A stretch of DNA of 58,724 bases from assembly GCA_002946415.1 (NCBI GenBank), contig NJPS01000025.1, positions 1 through 58,724 of the forward strand, written 5' to 3'. The DNA comes from Rutstroemia sp. NJR-2017a BVV2 (lineage: Eukaryota > Ascomycota > Leotiomycetes > Helotiales > Rutstroemiaceae). The position numbers and the translations under genes are program-made. This document shows positions 10,204-20,777 of the stretch, piece by piece; the first letter of the stretch is position 1; each line of letters begins with the position of its first letter. The notes beneath the pieces are model-generated. The model was not told the DNA's origin, did not search any database, and worked only from the letters and a program-made list of their open reading frames with translations.

Positions 10204-11754
10204 GTTTTGGGGATGGAGGATGGGTGCTTGGGTTGGTTGGTTATGGTGGGTGAGGGGGGGATGAGAGGGTGAGTGCGGAGGTGGATGGATGAGGAGGTGA
10301 GGGAGTGGAGGCGTGACAGGGGTGAAGTGGTGGGTGGGTGGATGGAGGGGCGAGTGAGTGGAGAGGTGAGCGAGTAGATGGAGGGGCAAACATCGACCTG
10401 GTTCTTGCTCTATGTGAATATGGGAGAGGGGCGGGTATGGGTTAGGGGTAGTTGTAGCATATATGAAGGAGGGCGGTGCGCATAGGAGGGAAGGGGAGGG
10501 GCATGTCTGAGCGAGTAGGACGCCGGGGGGGGGGATGAGATGTCGATATGCTGCATGCTGCATGCTGGACAGATAAGATAGATATATGTATAGAAAGGAA
10601 GACGGAGAGATGGATAAACAAACTACCAAGCGATCCTTGAGTACTGGAGTTCATTAGAGGAGACCCTCTCCCCTTTTTGCAAGAAAAACGCAGAAGGTGA
10701 ACGGGAAGGGGTAAGATTATTTTGGGGGAAAAGCAAGAGTGAAGCCATTCAGCTAGTATAGAGTAACATAGTCCCCTTGACTTGCCATATCATAAGTAAG
10801 TCGACCCTTCTCTCGCCCTACAGTGATATTTCTATAGGCAAAGCTCTAGCAAGTCCAAGGGAAATACAAATAAGAAATCCAGAAACTAATCGCCCGCAAA
10901 ACCTACATGATATTGTTGCAACAAGGGAGTCTCACGGTAGGGCAGGCTGTACATGCATGCATACATGAACCTTCATTATTCATTCCGTGGGGTCTTTAAA
11001 TTCGCACCCGTAGAGTATGGAGATAGAAAGATTGTATAGAATAATTGGTTGTCCTCGTGCATATAATGTTTATGACGAAGCCCAGTCTCTCGAACCTTCC
11101 TCCCGAAACGAGTAACGGAACAGAAGAAAACGGGTATGACAGATAGACAACGACCTCCCGCACATGATGCGATGTGATGATATGGCTAAGTTAATGAAAT
11201 GATGGATATGATGGATGGGATGTTTAAAAATGAAGTACTTTTTGTAAAATGCTAAACTAATATTCATCTTAGCCGCCCGTATGGGTTGATGGTTATGTTA
11301 GGGGATGGAAAAGAATGGAGAATAGAAGGGAAAATATGGTTGTGGATTGGTAGGTGTGGGAGCAAGGGAGTAGGTGTTATGTGATATGTGTAAATGAATA
11401 ACAGATGGATGTTCTTCCAATTTTCGCCGCTGGTGATCTGGGAAACGTGAATTCTGGCGAGGGAGGGTTTTGACGATCTGGAAGTGGCACGGTGATGGTA
11501 ATCGGTGGTGCAGTTGCGGTCGCGGGAAGTAAGCGGGGAGGAGCAAAAGTTGAAGTGATACTGTAGCGATGGTGATGCCGTGCGCGATAGTGGTGCTGTC
11601 GTAGTCTGTCTTGTCGTGCTGATGGATCTCATCCATAAATACAGCGAGAAAGAGAAGGCGTATCATGATTCATGAAGTCGTAATAAGCATTGTATGTCTC
11701 GTACGGATTTTCAAATTTCCTCCTGCATTCTTTCCTAGAAAATGCACTGCCGGA

Positions 11755-13362
11755 TCAGCTACTATGCAATGGTGATGATCCATCCACGACCAAGGGGGTA
11801 CCAGGAGAAGTCTCTCTCATCTTAGCAGCAGCGGCTACTGCAGCACTTGAGCTCGAAACCAAAGTCGAGCTTGAAACAGTCTTGTCGTTCGCTTTTTTGT
11901 ATGGAGTAGCGGCGTCGTACGAGGAGGGCTTTAGACTTGCAGCTGAGCGAGTGGAAGTAGAGGAATCGTTCCTTCCTGACGTCTTAGTGTCTACGGGCTT
12001 GTTTGACACATTTGACATCTTGGTAGCATCCATCGTCTCAAAGCCACCTCTTAATGGCTTTCTCGAAGACCTCGTAGAAGTGTCACTTTGCTGACGACGA
12101 TATTGATGTCCTTGCGAAGAACCTCCCACAGACAAGCTTTGGGCTACCGGTCTCAATCTTGTCCCTGTGCCCACCCTCGCACCCGAGGCTGTCCCTTCTT
12201 TGGCCAATTTGACCTTCAACGCCTTTCCGTGAAACTTCACACCATCTAGAAGATTCACAACCGCCTGAGCCATCTCATAAGTCTCAAAGACCAAGAATGC
12301 GTGAGACTTCTGTGTTCCGTCTGGATGTTTTTCTATCTGAACGGACTCCAAAGCTTTCAAAGGATCTTCTAGAGGCGAATTATCATTATCTAGCGAGCTA
12401 GATCTTAGGGTCGAGCGTATAAAAGCACTCAGTTCCTTGGAGCTGGCTTTGGATGGAATTGATGTGAATATCACTTTACTCTTGACGATGGCCATTGTTT
12501 CGGAAGATGGGTTGTAAGGTGGCTGTGGAGCAAACTGCACGTCCATGACTGGCACAGGCTGCATGTTGTACGTTGCTGATGGCTGCAGACCGAATGCTGC
12601 TATGCTTTGATTGTATTGCAGTGGAAATGGAAATTCTGATAGGGAGGCGGGAGATGGGGGTACGGAATTTGGCTCTAGTAGAGGCATGTGGGGCGAAAGT
12701 GACATTGCTGCCATTGCTGGAGCTAATGATGAGTTGTAAGGTATCTCGATCGAGTGGGTTTGGCGGTACTACCATCATGTTAGTATATTTGAACGCATCC
12801 AATGGCCCAACTCGTCGTACCTGAGGGATCCCAACCTCATTATTGTATGTTGTTGATATAGTCGATGTAGTTGTACTCGTAGGAAATGGTTGGTGATATA
12901 TGGGTGGAATTGTGGCATAAGGCTCGACTGGAGATATGGAGGGTACGGACTGAGGCGTGCTGCTAGCTGCTGACACCCACTCTTGATAGTGTTGAGGTGA
13001 CCATGGAGCAGCTAGATCTCGAACCTCGATCCATTCTGTCTCGTTTCGACCATCTGCACACAATGCTCTGCCATTCAGCATTCCTCCTTGTAGGTGACCT
13101 ATAACTTCATCAGCTCGTCCTTTTGAGGTACAACAGAAGGCATACTCAGTGCTTTGTGAAAATCTTCTTTCCCTCTTGTGGTAATCCACCCGCATGTCGA
13201 TTCAGCGTAGACTTTGGTGTGCTCCACAGCAATGCAGTTTCCTTCATTGTCTTGGTTTCGTGCAAAGTCCTTGAGCCTCTGCCATGTACAATTCCACGGG
13301 AGGTTGCTGACAAGTATGTAATACAAACCAGTGACATCACCTGGTGGCACCTGCGGCATCAT
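11755..13362 (-). CDS. Two-RRM RNA-binding protein
   Basis: Three exons: 13362-13146, 13098-12821, 12768-11755 (502 aa). Intron 1 (13145-13099, 47 nt, GTATGC...TATAG, CTGAT branch) and intron 2 (12820-12769, 52 nt, GTACGA...GTAG, perfect TACTAAC branch) restore one frame. RRM1 lies in exons 1-2: the RNP2-like strand Y-I-L-V-S-N-L-P-W follows the N-terminal MMPQVPPGD, then T-C-G-W-I-T-T-R-G, and after the splice H-L-Q-G-G-M-L-N-G-R-A-L. RRM2 lies in exon 3: K-V-I-F-T-S-I-P near its start and H-A-F-L-V-F-E-T-Y as RNP1-like strand. Between them is a P/S/T-rich linker; the C-terminal 130 residues are S/T/K-rich and disordered. Target RNA unknown; nuclear or cytoplasmic mRNA binding is likely. Confidence 0.85.
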
Positions 13363-15268
13363 GGCTGTCTTTGGTTTTCGATGTTGATGTGAGGTGTGTA
13401 TAAGGAGATATAGAAATATTAGACGTTGGAGATTTTGAAATTGATGCACGATTCAGAGCTAGGCAGAAGTGATATACCGATTTCCTTTTGAGACTCTTTG
13501 CCTCAAGGCTGGAGAGTGGAGAGCTGCAGGCAATAAACTTCTGCATAATCCAACGAACCCATTGTGAAAGTTCGAATCCCCATGGCTTGGAACTGCGTAT
13601 TGACCGCAACTAATGGACCATAACAAAGCAATTCCTGGGTATATGGGTTAGTCTAACGTGGATCCATATCGAGGCAGGACTGCGTCTTCCGGAGCTCTCT
13701 CCGGGACCTAATGGCAAATCATAGCACTTTCAAATGACTCTCCTCTTCCCGGATGTCTCTCTCGATAGCTCTCGGGGGCTGAAATAATGAGTCGAAGCCA
13801 CGCACTTCTAGCTCGTGTAACGTGAGGTTGTCAAACAGCATTTGCTTTTGGCAGCACGGTCCCACATATGACTTAACAACTTGCATACATAGCCATGGCT
13901 ACTCGAGGAAATATCCCGCGAGTTGTACAACAGCTAGTAAAGCCCCTATGACGGATGGTCGTAGTGACGATTCTAGCGTCGATCCTAGGAGACCCTTAAA
14001 AACGGGCAAACGGCCATCAATGCCATCATCAACCTTCAATTTCAAGATAACTCCAACATCCAACACCATACCTCGGCAGCATGGGGTGCGCATTCAGACA
14101 ACTTGTGGCTCAAGTTGCGAAGAGCCTAGAACTAGTCAACCGCCAATATATGACCAGTAACATTTTCTTGATAGAAATGTGATAATATGGGAAAGTGCAG
14201 GACGGGCGTTTGCTAGGGTGTAATAGCATGTCTCTTAAGGATTCTGCGGCATTTAAGAATCCACTGAATCGAGTCTGCTTGGAGGGGTTTTGTGATTCTT
14301 CGGTATAGAAAACGGTAGACGCGATATGGCTCAGCTTTCATCGACATTGCGCCAGTTCTAGACGCTCTCGTACAGCGCTCACAGATTGTTTTAACCTCAC
14401 CAACAGCGTCTTTGCAGGTCTATTCTCCTCAATTTTCTCTGTCCGTGGCTGAGATGGTGTGTCGCTGAGACCCCCTTGTGTGACTCCAAGCACACCGTCA
14501 TCGCCGGGGCGAATCCGGGTTTCTGGATCTTGTAAACCGCCGTTCTCTTGTAACCTGAGAAGCCATCAATGCAAAGCTGCTCAGCACATATTATAAATGG
14601 CATGATTTTTTTGCAGTCAAGAAACATTCACCAACCAGGCTCTCTGCCACAATACATGGTTTTCGTGTCAATATGTAATTGAATGGAATGGATCTAGCAG
14701 TTGCCCCGAAAGACGGTACTGTACAATCGACAGCACCGACCTGTCGCGAACATTAAAGTAAGGGATCGTGGCTTATTCCCTACTAAACCCGAAGGAAATT
14801 ATACTAGGTACGTACCTCGGACTGATCTACTGTCATTCTTGGGGGATGAACTCCAGAAACCGGTTCCATCGTTGTGAATAGCTAAGGGGCTCCTAGCCTC
14901 CATCTCTATATCGGTCACAGTTATGGGCACAAATTGAAGAGCCACAGTATGAAATTCAGAGCTGCATCGATTGGCCCGCATCAAACACCAAAATGACCCG
15001 AGTCAAGACGCAGTAACCGGCAACAAAAATGATCATTGCATATCCTTTTGAAAGGTGGAAAACTATTCTACAAGCAAAGTAAAAGAAGACTCACAAATAA
15101 GCTTCTAGAAAAGGGTGTGAAGTACAAAAAGCAAGGACAAGGGTATCGACCGCCCAGGATGATAAATAGGGAAACCCGCCAGCCAATCCTTTCTCGAACT
15201 ATCCCAGTTACGATCACGCTCAGGGCATGCTCTCTTATAAAGTATGCAACTATCCAGAATACCTTTCT
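13363..15268. other. Intergenic, no gene seen
   Basis: Upstream of the RRM gene and downstream of the cupredoxin-like gene, both on the minus strand. Only short ORFs with no recognisable feature. The first few hundred bases should hold the RRM gene promoter. Confidence 0.5.
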
Positions 15269-17204
15269 CTAAGCTCGATAAGTCTCTGCAACATAGGAAG
15301 GAGCCGGGGTTGCGAAGCTGTATGGGACGTAGCCGTGAATGGATGAAGTTGTCAAGCTGGCACTTGAAGAGGTGGAGGAGGAAGAGGGCCTTTGACTGCT
15401 ACTGGTGGAAGAAGATCTGCTGCTGCTACTGACCGAAGAGGAAGAGGAGCTGCTGCTATGACTGGTGGTAGTAGTAGGGATAATTGCGCTAGTGGTAGGG
15501 ATAGTTGTTAGCTTGCTGGTGACAGCGGTTCCTGAAACGATTCCAGATGGACGAGAAGATCCCGATCGATGCGGGAACCCTGTTCCGCGAAGGCTAGTCG
15601 TTGCGTTTCGGCTACTAGTTGGGTGTGCGAATCCGCTGGTATTGAATCCAGACGTTGGGTGTGCAAAGCCCGAGCCACTACCAAGGACCCTGCTGCTTCC
15701 GCCAGTAGGAAATGGCGCCTTCACTGATCCGGTAACACTAACTCCTAGGAGAGAACCAGTGACAGATGGTTTAGTGGAAACAGACCCAGACGCCAACGGG
15801 TATGAGTAGGTGCCGTTGCGCGAGTATGGTGCTCCCGTTGGGCGGGACGTCCCAGACGAGATTCCCGTGCCAGATGGCAAACGGGTTGTGGTTGTAACGT
15901 TTGTGTGCTTGGCGTCATTTTCGAAGTTATCATATTGGGTCTTGGACTTGGGGTTTATGGCGAAAACCATGCCTGCCTCGCATTCACCTTTCTGTCGACT
16001 AAGTGCATGTCAGTACAAGGATTAATATTTGGTTTGAAGCTTTGTATTACCTGAAGAAGAAGAGAGGGGCAGTGACATTGGTGACAGGCAAATCAATGAA
16101 TGAACTCATGTTCTTGCCCGAAACTTGCTTGAGGCCCGAGTCGAAAACACCGTTCGGGACACAAGGAGATGATACATCACAGGAAGTAACCGAGTGGTTC
16201 GTTGGGTAGAACTCAAATCGAACAGTCTCGCCTTCCTTGGCATTGACGTATGATGGAGTGAATGACAAGGATCCATTTTGTCCGACTGCGACGACATGCG
16301 TTGGCTTTGATGGCACTTCAGTTCCAGTTGGCTTGCTTGGACCACTAGTTCCAGTCGTATTCGTAGGATGAATGGGATGGCTTCCATTACCGTAGGGATA
16401 TGGTGCATTCGATGGACTGCCAACCTTCGTGCCGATAACACTGCCAGTGCCTTGTGCTGGGAGGGTAGGGGTCGAGGTCGCGCTGGCAATCTTAGTGATT
16501 GTGACCGTACTGGCTTGGCCGTAAACGTCTATTGTGACATCGATAGTGATGACGTTGACCACGATGACCTCGCCGCTTGATCCGTATACGGCTTGAGTAC
16601 ACTCATAAGTGGAAGCTCCTGTGGGGCAAACTTGCACCGTAGATACTCCCGAAACCACGTTTATCTCGGTAACGGCTCCAGAATCGCTAGGTTTAGGAAG
16701 TGGTGTTATCTGAGCGCCGAGCAACGAACCAGTACCACTGATTATTGGTGTTGAGGTCCCGAAAGACTTGAGAGACGTCGAAGTCGTCTTGGCACTTTCC
16801 TTGACCTCAGTTGTGCCTCCATTATTGACGGTTATAGTTGAAGCTGATGCTTGAAGTGTCACCGTTGATGCAGATCCAAGGGTAACAGTTGCGTAAACTG
16901 TCGAGGCTCCATTTCCAGAACCCTCTCCCCCTCCTAGTGTAACTGTTTTGTATACTGTAGAAGCTTCAGATACGCCGAGAATAGTAGTGACAGTCGATGC
17001 AGCTCCTCCTCCTAGTGTAACTGTTTTGTATACGGTGGAAGCTTCAGATACACCGAGGATAGTAGTGACAGTTGATGCAGCTCCACTGACAGTCACTGTA
17101 GTTGGCTGGTAGATGGTGGTCGTAACTGGAGAGCAATCGACATCAGGAGATGCTACACCAAGGCCAGAAAGCAGCGAGAACGTCGCAACACGAGAAAACT
17201 TCAT
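15269..17204 (-). CDS. Secreted serine-rich cupredoxin-like protein
   Basis: Two exons, 17204-16051 and 15998-15269 (627 aa); the 52-nt intron (GTAATA...TTAG, ACTGAC branch) splits codon 385. Residues 1-18 form a signal peptide (MKFSRVATFSLLSGLGVAS). Residues about 25-300 are S/T/V-rich with many STV/TVT words, including a 26-residue unit (AASTVTTILGVSE...) repeated twice in tandem. The cupredoxin-like fold spans about 305-400: H337 in N-H-S-V is kept, but in the usual C-x4-H-x4-M loop the protein reads S385-x4-E390-x4-M395, so two copper ligands appear replaced. The C-terminal 230 residues are S/T/G-rich. No hydrophobic GPI tail is visible. Likely an extracellular or wall-associated, O-glycosylated protein that does not bind copper in the classical way (inference). 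Confidence 0.85.
16930..17085 (-). repeat. Two 78-bp tandem coding repeats
   Basis: Two nearly identical 78-bp units, inside the cupredoxin-like gene, each encoding AASTVTTILGVSE followed by ASTVYKTVTLGGG. The units differ by only a few bases, so the duplication is recent or kept uniform by recombination. Confidence 0.85.
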
Positions 17205-18135
17205 CTTAGTAATCTGAATGGGAACAGAAAACGTAAATGCTGAACAAACGATCTGGAAAAAAATATAACTGCTAATGAATGTACTGGGAAAATTTTCCCA
17301 AAAGATGGAGAAGATGAATGAATGAAGTTTGAATAGGTTACCTTGACTGGGTCATCATCGATTATCAATGTACTGTACCCAGCACTTATAACACAAGTAC
17401 GATAGAACCTCTTCACAACTAAAGTAAAATGCCATCTAGTCACAGGATCCTTTGCTTGTAGGAGTTTCATGGGACACAGAACTGGCCATTAAGTTGGGAG
17501 ATTAGTGTTTGTGGGATTTTACGACAGATGTATCTTGCTTTCACATCGGAATCTGTGACAACGTTAAGGTGTAACATCGATTTCTGCCCTATGTCATTGG
17601 TAGAATCATGGACGGGCAGGACTTTTTCGTATACCACAGTTGCGGCGTTGATATTGTGGAGATTTGTTTTACAACAACTGTTCGGAGTAGGATTAAGGAT
17701 GAGATTTGTGTGATATCGAAGGATTCCAAATGGCCCGATTCGTCTAAGGAGCAATAAACCGTACCTGAAAATATCAGCAATCAGCCACTTAACCACGGAA
17801 ATAGAATGCGTACTGATTATGTTTCTAGTATATGAAGAGATTCACACCCGGATTTTCTTCCTGCTGCGGGACATGAAACAGGACAGTTCGCACGAGAAAT
17901 CATCCTCGAAATCCAAGTTCGCGCGAATCGTGAGTCAGACGCCACATGATAATTCCAAAACTATGTTCTATTGGCTGATGCCAGATAAGGATCAGTGGAA
18001 TAAAGAGTCATGAATCTATCATGTGAAAGTAGTGGAAGTGGCTGTGTGGTTGTCTCTGATATATTCAAGAGCAAGAACTACCTGGGTAAAAGCAGATGAA
18101 CTGGTTCCTGCGAGACCTTACCAACCATGCCCTCT
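17205..18135. other. Upstream region of the cupredoxin-like gene
   Basis: About 930 bp between the cupredoxin start and the MoaC stop, both on the minus strand. Only short unsupported ORFs; presumably promoter and 5' UTR of the cupredoxin-like gene and 3' UTR of MoaC. Confidence 0.5.
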
Positions 18136-18966
18136 TCATTCTTGACCATCTGCGACCCCTTCAACCCATGTACCACTCTTCCCTCCCTCTTTTCTTACAA
18201 CTCTCAATCCCTCAATTCGCATTCCTTTGTCCACAGCCTTGCACATGTCATACACCGTCAATGCCGCAGTTGAGGCTGCCGTCAAGGCCTCCATCTCCAC
18301 TCCTGTCTTTCCTTCGCAAGAGACCGTAGCTCGGATCTCGACTGCCCCAAACCCTTTTGGCCGTTCTGGCCCCGAAAGAGTCTGAGGCTCGCCTGAATCT
18401 GTACCAGGCCAAAGCATCGAAGCCTTGTCAGCAGAAGAAAACGAGACGCCTATCTCCTCGCTCTCGTCCGATGTTTCTAAATCGATAGTGACGTGAGTAA
18501 TAGCAATCGGATGGCACAAGGGTATTAGATCCGACGTCTTTTTGGCGGCCATTATTCCTGCTATGCGAGCAACTCCTAACACGTCACCTTTCTTTGCTCG
18601 GTTATCACGAATGAGAGGCAGTGCTACGCTGTTAGAGAAGCGAACGCTGCAGACAGCTATTGCTGTGCGTGCCGTGGGCTGCTTTGCGGAAATTGAGACC
18701 ATGTGCGCATCACCAGCCTTCGTCAAATGAGTAAGCTCCTTCTGTTCTGCAGGAAATGAGTCTTTGATTTGAGTCTTAGATTGCTTTTCTGAAGAACCAT
18801 ATGCTGGCGTAGATGTTGAGTAATAACGGATCGAGTTCATAGATGGGCCTCCAGATAAAATATGCAAAGGTACTTTCATAAGGCGGCTCGAGAATCCTCC
18901 TTCACGATCAGAGAACAAGTTTCGTCGCAGGTGAGAAGATTGCTCATCTAGAGCAGACGTCAGCAT
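18136..18966 (-). CDS. Cyclic pyranopterin monophosphate synthase (MoaC)
   Basis: ORF of 276 aa from the first in-frame ATG at 18966; the open frame runs further upstream, to about 18999, without an ATG. After a mitochondrial-type leader (S/R-rich, ending near [10 protein letters not shown]) comes a full MoaC domain: L-T-H-L near the start, the L-I-P-L-C-H-P-I motif, and the C-terminal [19 protein letters not shown] segment that carries the active-site region. MoaC turns 3',8-cyclo-H2GTP, made by MoaA, into cPMP, the first stable molybdenum-cofactor precursor; in eukaryotes this happens in mitochondria. The MoaA ORF ends 147 bp upstream on the same strand. In Aspergillus nidulans these activities come from one gene (cnxABC), and the open frame before the ATG could be joined to MoaA by splicing (see findings). 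Confidence 0.92.
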   Translation of the reverse strand: MLTSALDEQSSHLRRNLFSDREGGFSSRLMKVPLHILSGGPSMNSIRYYSTSTPAYGSSEKQSKTQIKDSFPAEQKELTHLTKAGDAHMVSISAKQPTARTAIAVCSVRFSNSVALPLIRDNRAKKGDVLGVARIAGIMAAKKTSDLIPLCHPIAITHVTIDLETSDESEEIGVSFSSADKASMLWPGTDSGEPQTLSGPERPKGFGAVEIRATVSCEGKTGVEMEALTAASTAALTVYDMCKAVDKGMRIEGLRVVRKEGGKSGTWVEGVADGQE

Positions 18967-19113
18967 AGTTTCTAGGTTCGACAACGAAGTGCTAACATCT
19001 TACATCCATTCAAGTAGATTTTATCTATACTCCATATGTACATGAAGGTAATAAATGGCATACGTGTGTAAAATATCACAAATATTCGCATCAATGGCTC
19101 AGAAGGGGTAGAG

Positions 19114-20457
19114 CTACCCACCTATCAAGATCATGGGTCTGTTCTTCATGTTTTCCAGTTCACCCATTCCAGCATGCTTTTCCTTCTTGTTACTAACGGC
19201 CATGCCGATAACCTCGAGTAGTTCCCTCTCACTTGCAGATGCTCCCATAATGCCTTGAGAACTGCTCAAACCTTGCCGTCGGTCCATTTCTATTTGCTTC
19301 ATGGCCTCAAATGCTTGCTCGTCAATTGGTTGATTATCATTTGACTTCCTCAAGATGTCTCTTAAAGAAACTTCCGCATTGCCAAACAAACAAACTTTGA
19401 GATTCCCATCGTTGGTGATGCGTAATCTGTTGCAAGTACCGCAAAAGTTATGAGTCATGCTGGTAATGAACCCCATCTTTCCCACGAACCCAGGTATCTC
19501 ATAAGTCTTGCTAGTATCATTTTTGTGATCCGCAACTTTTCGTAGCGTAGGGTATTTTTGTCGTATGATTCCGAGCATCTCTTGGTAGCCCAACATTTTA
19601 GCCTTGCTCCATTTGTTGCCGTCGAAAGGCATGTATTCGATGAACCTGACTTCGATGTCTTTTTCGCGACCCAATTCGACAAACGGCACAATTTCTCGTT
19701 CGTTTATGCCTCGCATGACAACACAATTGATCTTGAGCTTTACATTCGCACCAAGCCTGTTCAACTCCAATATCCTCTCTATACTTTTCATCACCGCCTC
19801 AAATCCTTTCCTCCGAGTCATAATCTGGAACTGCCATGGATCTAGAGTGTCAAGACTCAAATTAACTCCGGTCAAACCTGCCGCAACCATTCCGTCTAGT
19901 TTCCTCGCCAAATTCAACCCGTTTGTAGTGAGACACAGTTCGCGGAGCCCGTCAGATCGCAACGCTCCAATTTGCTGCATAAGAGGAAGTATATCACGAC
20001 GAACAGTAGGCTCTCCACCTGTGAGCCGTATTTTCGAAACCCCTTGTGATACGAAGATTGAGGACAAAAGGACGATTTCCGGTGTTGTGAGCAAGTTGGC
20101 TGGGGGAGACTGAGGAACTCCCTCCTCTGGCATACAATATAAGCATCGTAGATTGCATTTTTCTGTGATTGATATTCGGAGATAGTCGTGCTGGCGCTGG
20201 AAGGTATCGGTAAGGAAGGACGAGAACGGCTTGGCTTTCTTTAATGCATCTCGGCGACTTGAAGATGTGTGTAAGCTCGGTGTAGTGCTGTCCAAAGGGA
20301 TCTCGTGTGTTGGAAAGTCTTCTACCGTCGATGTCGATGTGGCAATTCCCCTAGTCGCCGCAGAAGGTAGAAGAAGGCTGTACTTCTTACCTACCAGTGC
20401 GGGGCAGCGAGCTGCTCGGTTCAGCCATGCCATCTTCGGGGCTACCAGCTCACACAT
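19114..20457 (-). CDS. GTP 3',8-cyclase (MoaA), radical SAM
   Basis: ORF of 447 aa from the ATG at 20457; a second ATG at 20433 (MAWLNRAAR) begins a good mitochondrial presequence. The radical-SAM motif [10 protein letters not shown] supplies the SAM-cluster cysteines, L-T-G-G-E-P-T follows, and the second cluster motif is [10 protein letters not shown] with a third cysteine in L-K-V-C. The protein ends in Gly-Gly, as catalytic MoaA/MOCS1A proteins do. It converts GTP to 3',8-cyclo-H2GTP, the first step of molybdenum-cofactor synthesis, acting with MoaC encoded just downstream. No intron is needed inside the ORF. It is divergent from the Wdr8 gene, with about 320 bp between starts. A splice donor overlaps the Gly-Gly-stop, which recalls human MOCS1. 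Confidence 0.93.
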   Translation of the reverse strand: MCELVAPKMAWLNRAARCPALVGKKYSLLLPSAATRGIATSTSTVEDFPTHEIPLDSTTPSLHTSSSRRDALKKAKPFSSFLTDTFQRQHDYLRISITEKCNLRCLYCMPEEGVPQSPPANLLTTPEIVLLSSIFVSQGVSKIRLTGGEPTVRRDILPLMQQIGALRSDGLRELCLTTNGLNLARKLDGMVAAGLTGVNLSLDTLDPWQFQIMTRRKGFEAVMKSIERILELNRLGANVKLKINCVVMRGINEREIVPFVELGREKDIEVRFIEYMPFDGNKWSKAKMLGYQEMLGIIRQKYPTLRKVADHKNDTSKTYEIPGFVGKMGFITSMTHNFCGTCNRLRITNDGNLKVCLFGNAEVSLRDILRKSNDNQPIDEQAFEAMKQIEMDRRQGLSSSQGIMGASASERELLEVIGMAVSNKKEKHAGMGELENMKNRPMILIGG

Positions 20458-20777
20458 GAACCAAAACACACGAGTCGTCCTTCAACCTAAAAGCAATATA
20501 TTCTTGTTTCTTCCTGTAATATGGTCATGACCGTGGTTCTCGAGACTTGTGCTTGAGCTGAAAACACATCCTGAAAATTTTATAAAGAAAAAGGAATGTT
20601 TTGTTCGAAGGGCGTGGAGGGGCAATTTACTGTCAACAAATCGATGATGACTAACCCACCCGCATGAGCAATGCTTATCTTATCGTTAATGTCGTGAGGT
20701 CACTAAGCAAAATGTTTATGCGCAGGTACGGCAAGTAGGTAATGGTTGCCGGTAATTCTCCAAACTCGACCGGGACA
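20458..20777. promoter_or_regulatory. Divergent promoter region MoaA / Wdr8
   Basis: The 320 bp between the MoaA ATG (minus) and the Wdr8 ATG (plus) must hold both promoters. No specific binding site is claimed. A longer in-frame start for Wdr8 at 20742 is possible. Confidence 0.5.

Larger units (their letters stand above)
9686..11754. other. Low-complexity intergenic region
   Basis: 3' flank of the coiled-coil gene (+) facing the end of the RRM gene (-). The plus strand is G-rich with many GGGT, GGAT and TGGGTGGG words, so the long minus-strand open frames here are low-complexity artefacts. It contains a 15-A run and a GCTT microsatellite, listed separately. No gene is supported. Confidence 0.55.

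Noticed and set aside
12476..13195. Second RRM-like strand (E-Y-A-F-C-C-T) in the other frame over RRM intron 1
   Set aside because: The 47-nt intron 13145-13099 with good GT, branch and AG signals joins the two halves of RRM1 cleanly, so this segment is best read as intron.
13560..13590. GTTCGAATCCCC, similar to a tRNA B box
   Set aside because: No T-stem pairing, acceptor stem or A box is found around it.
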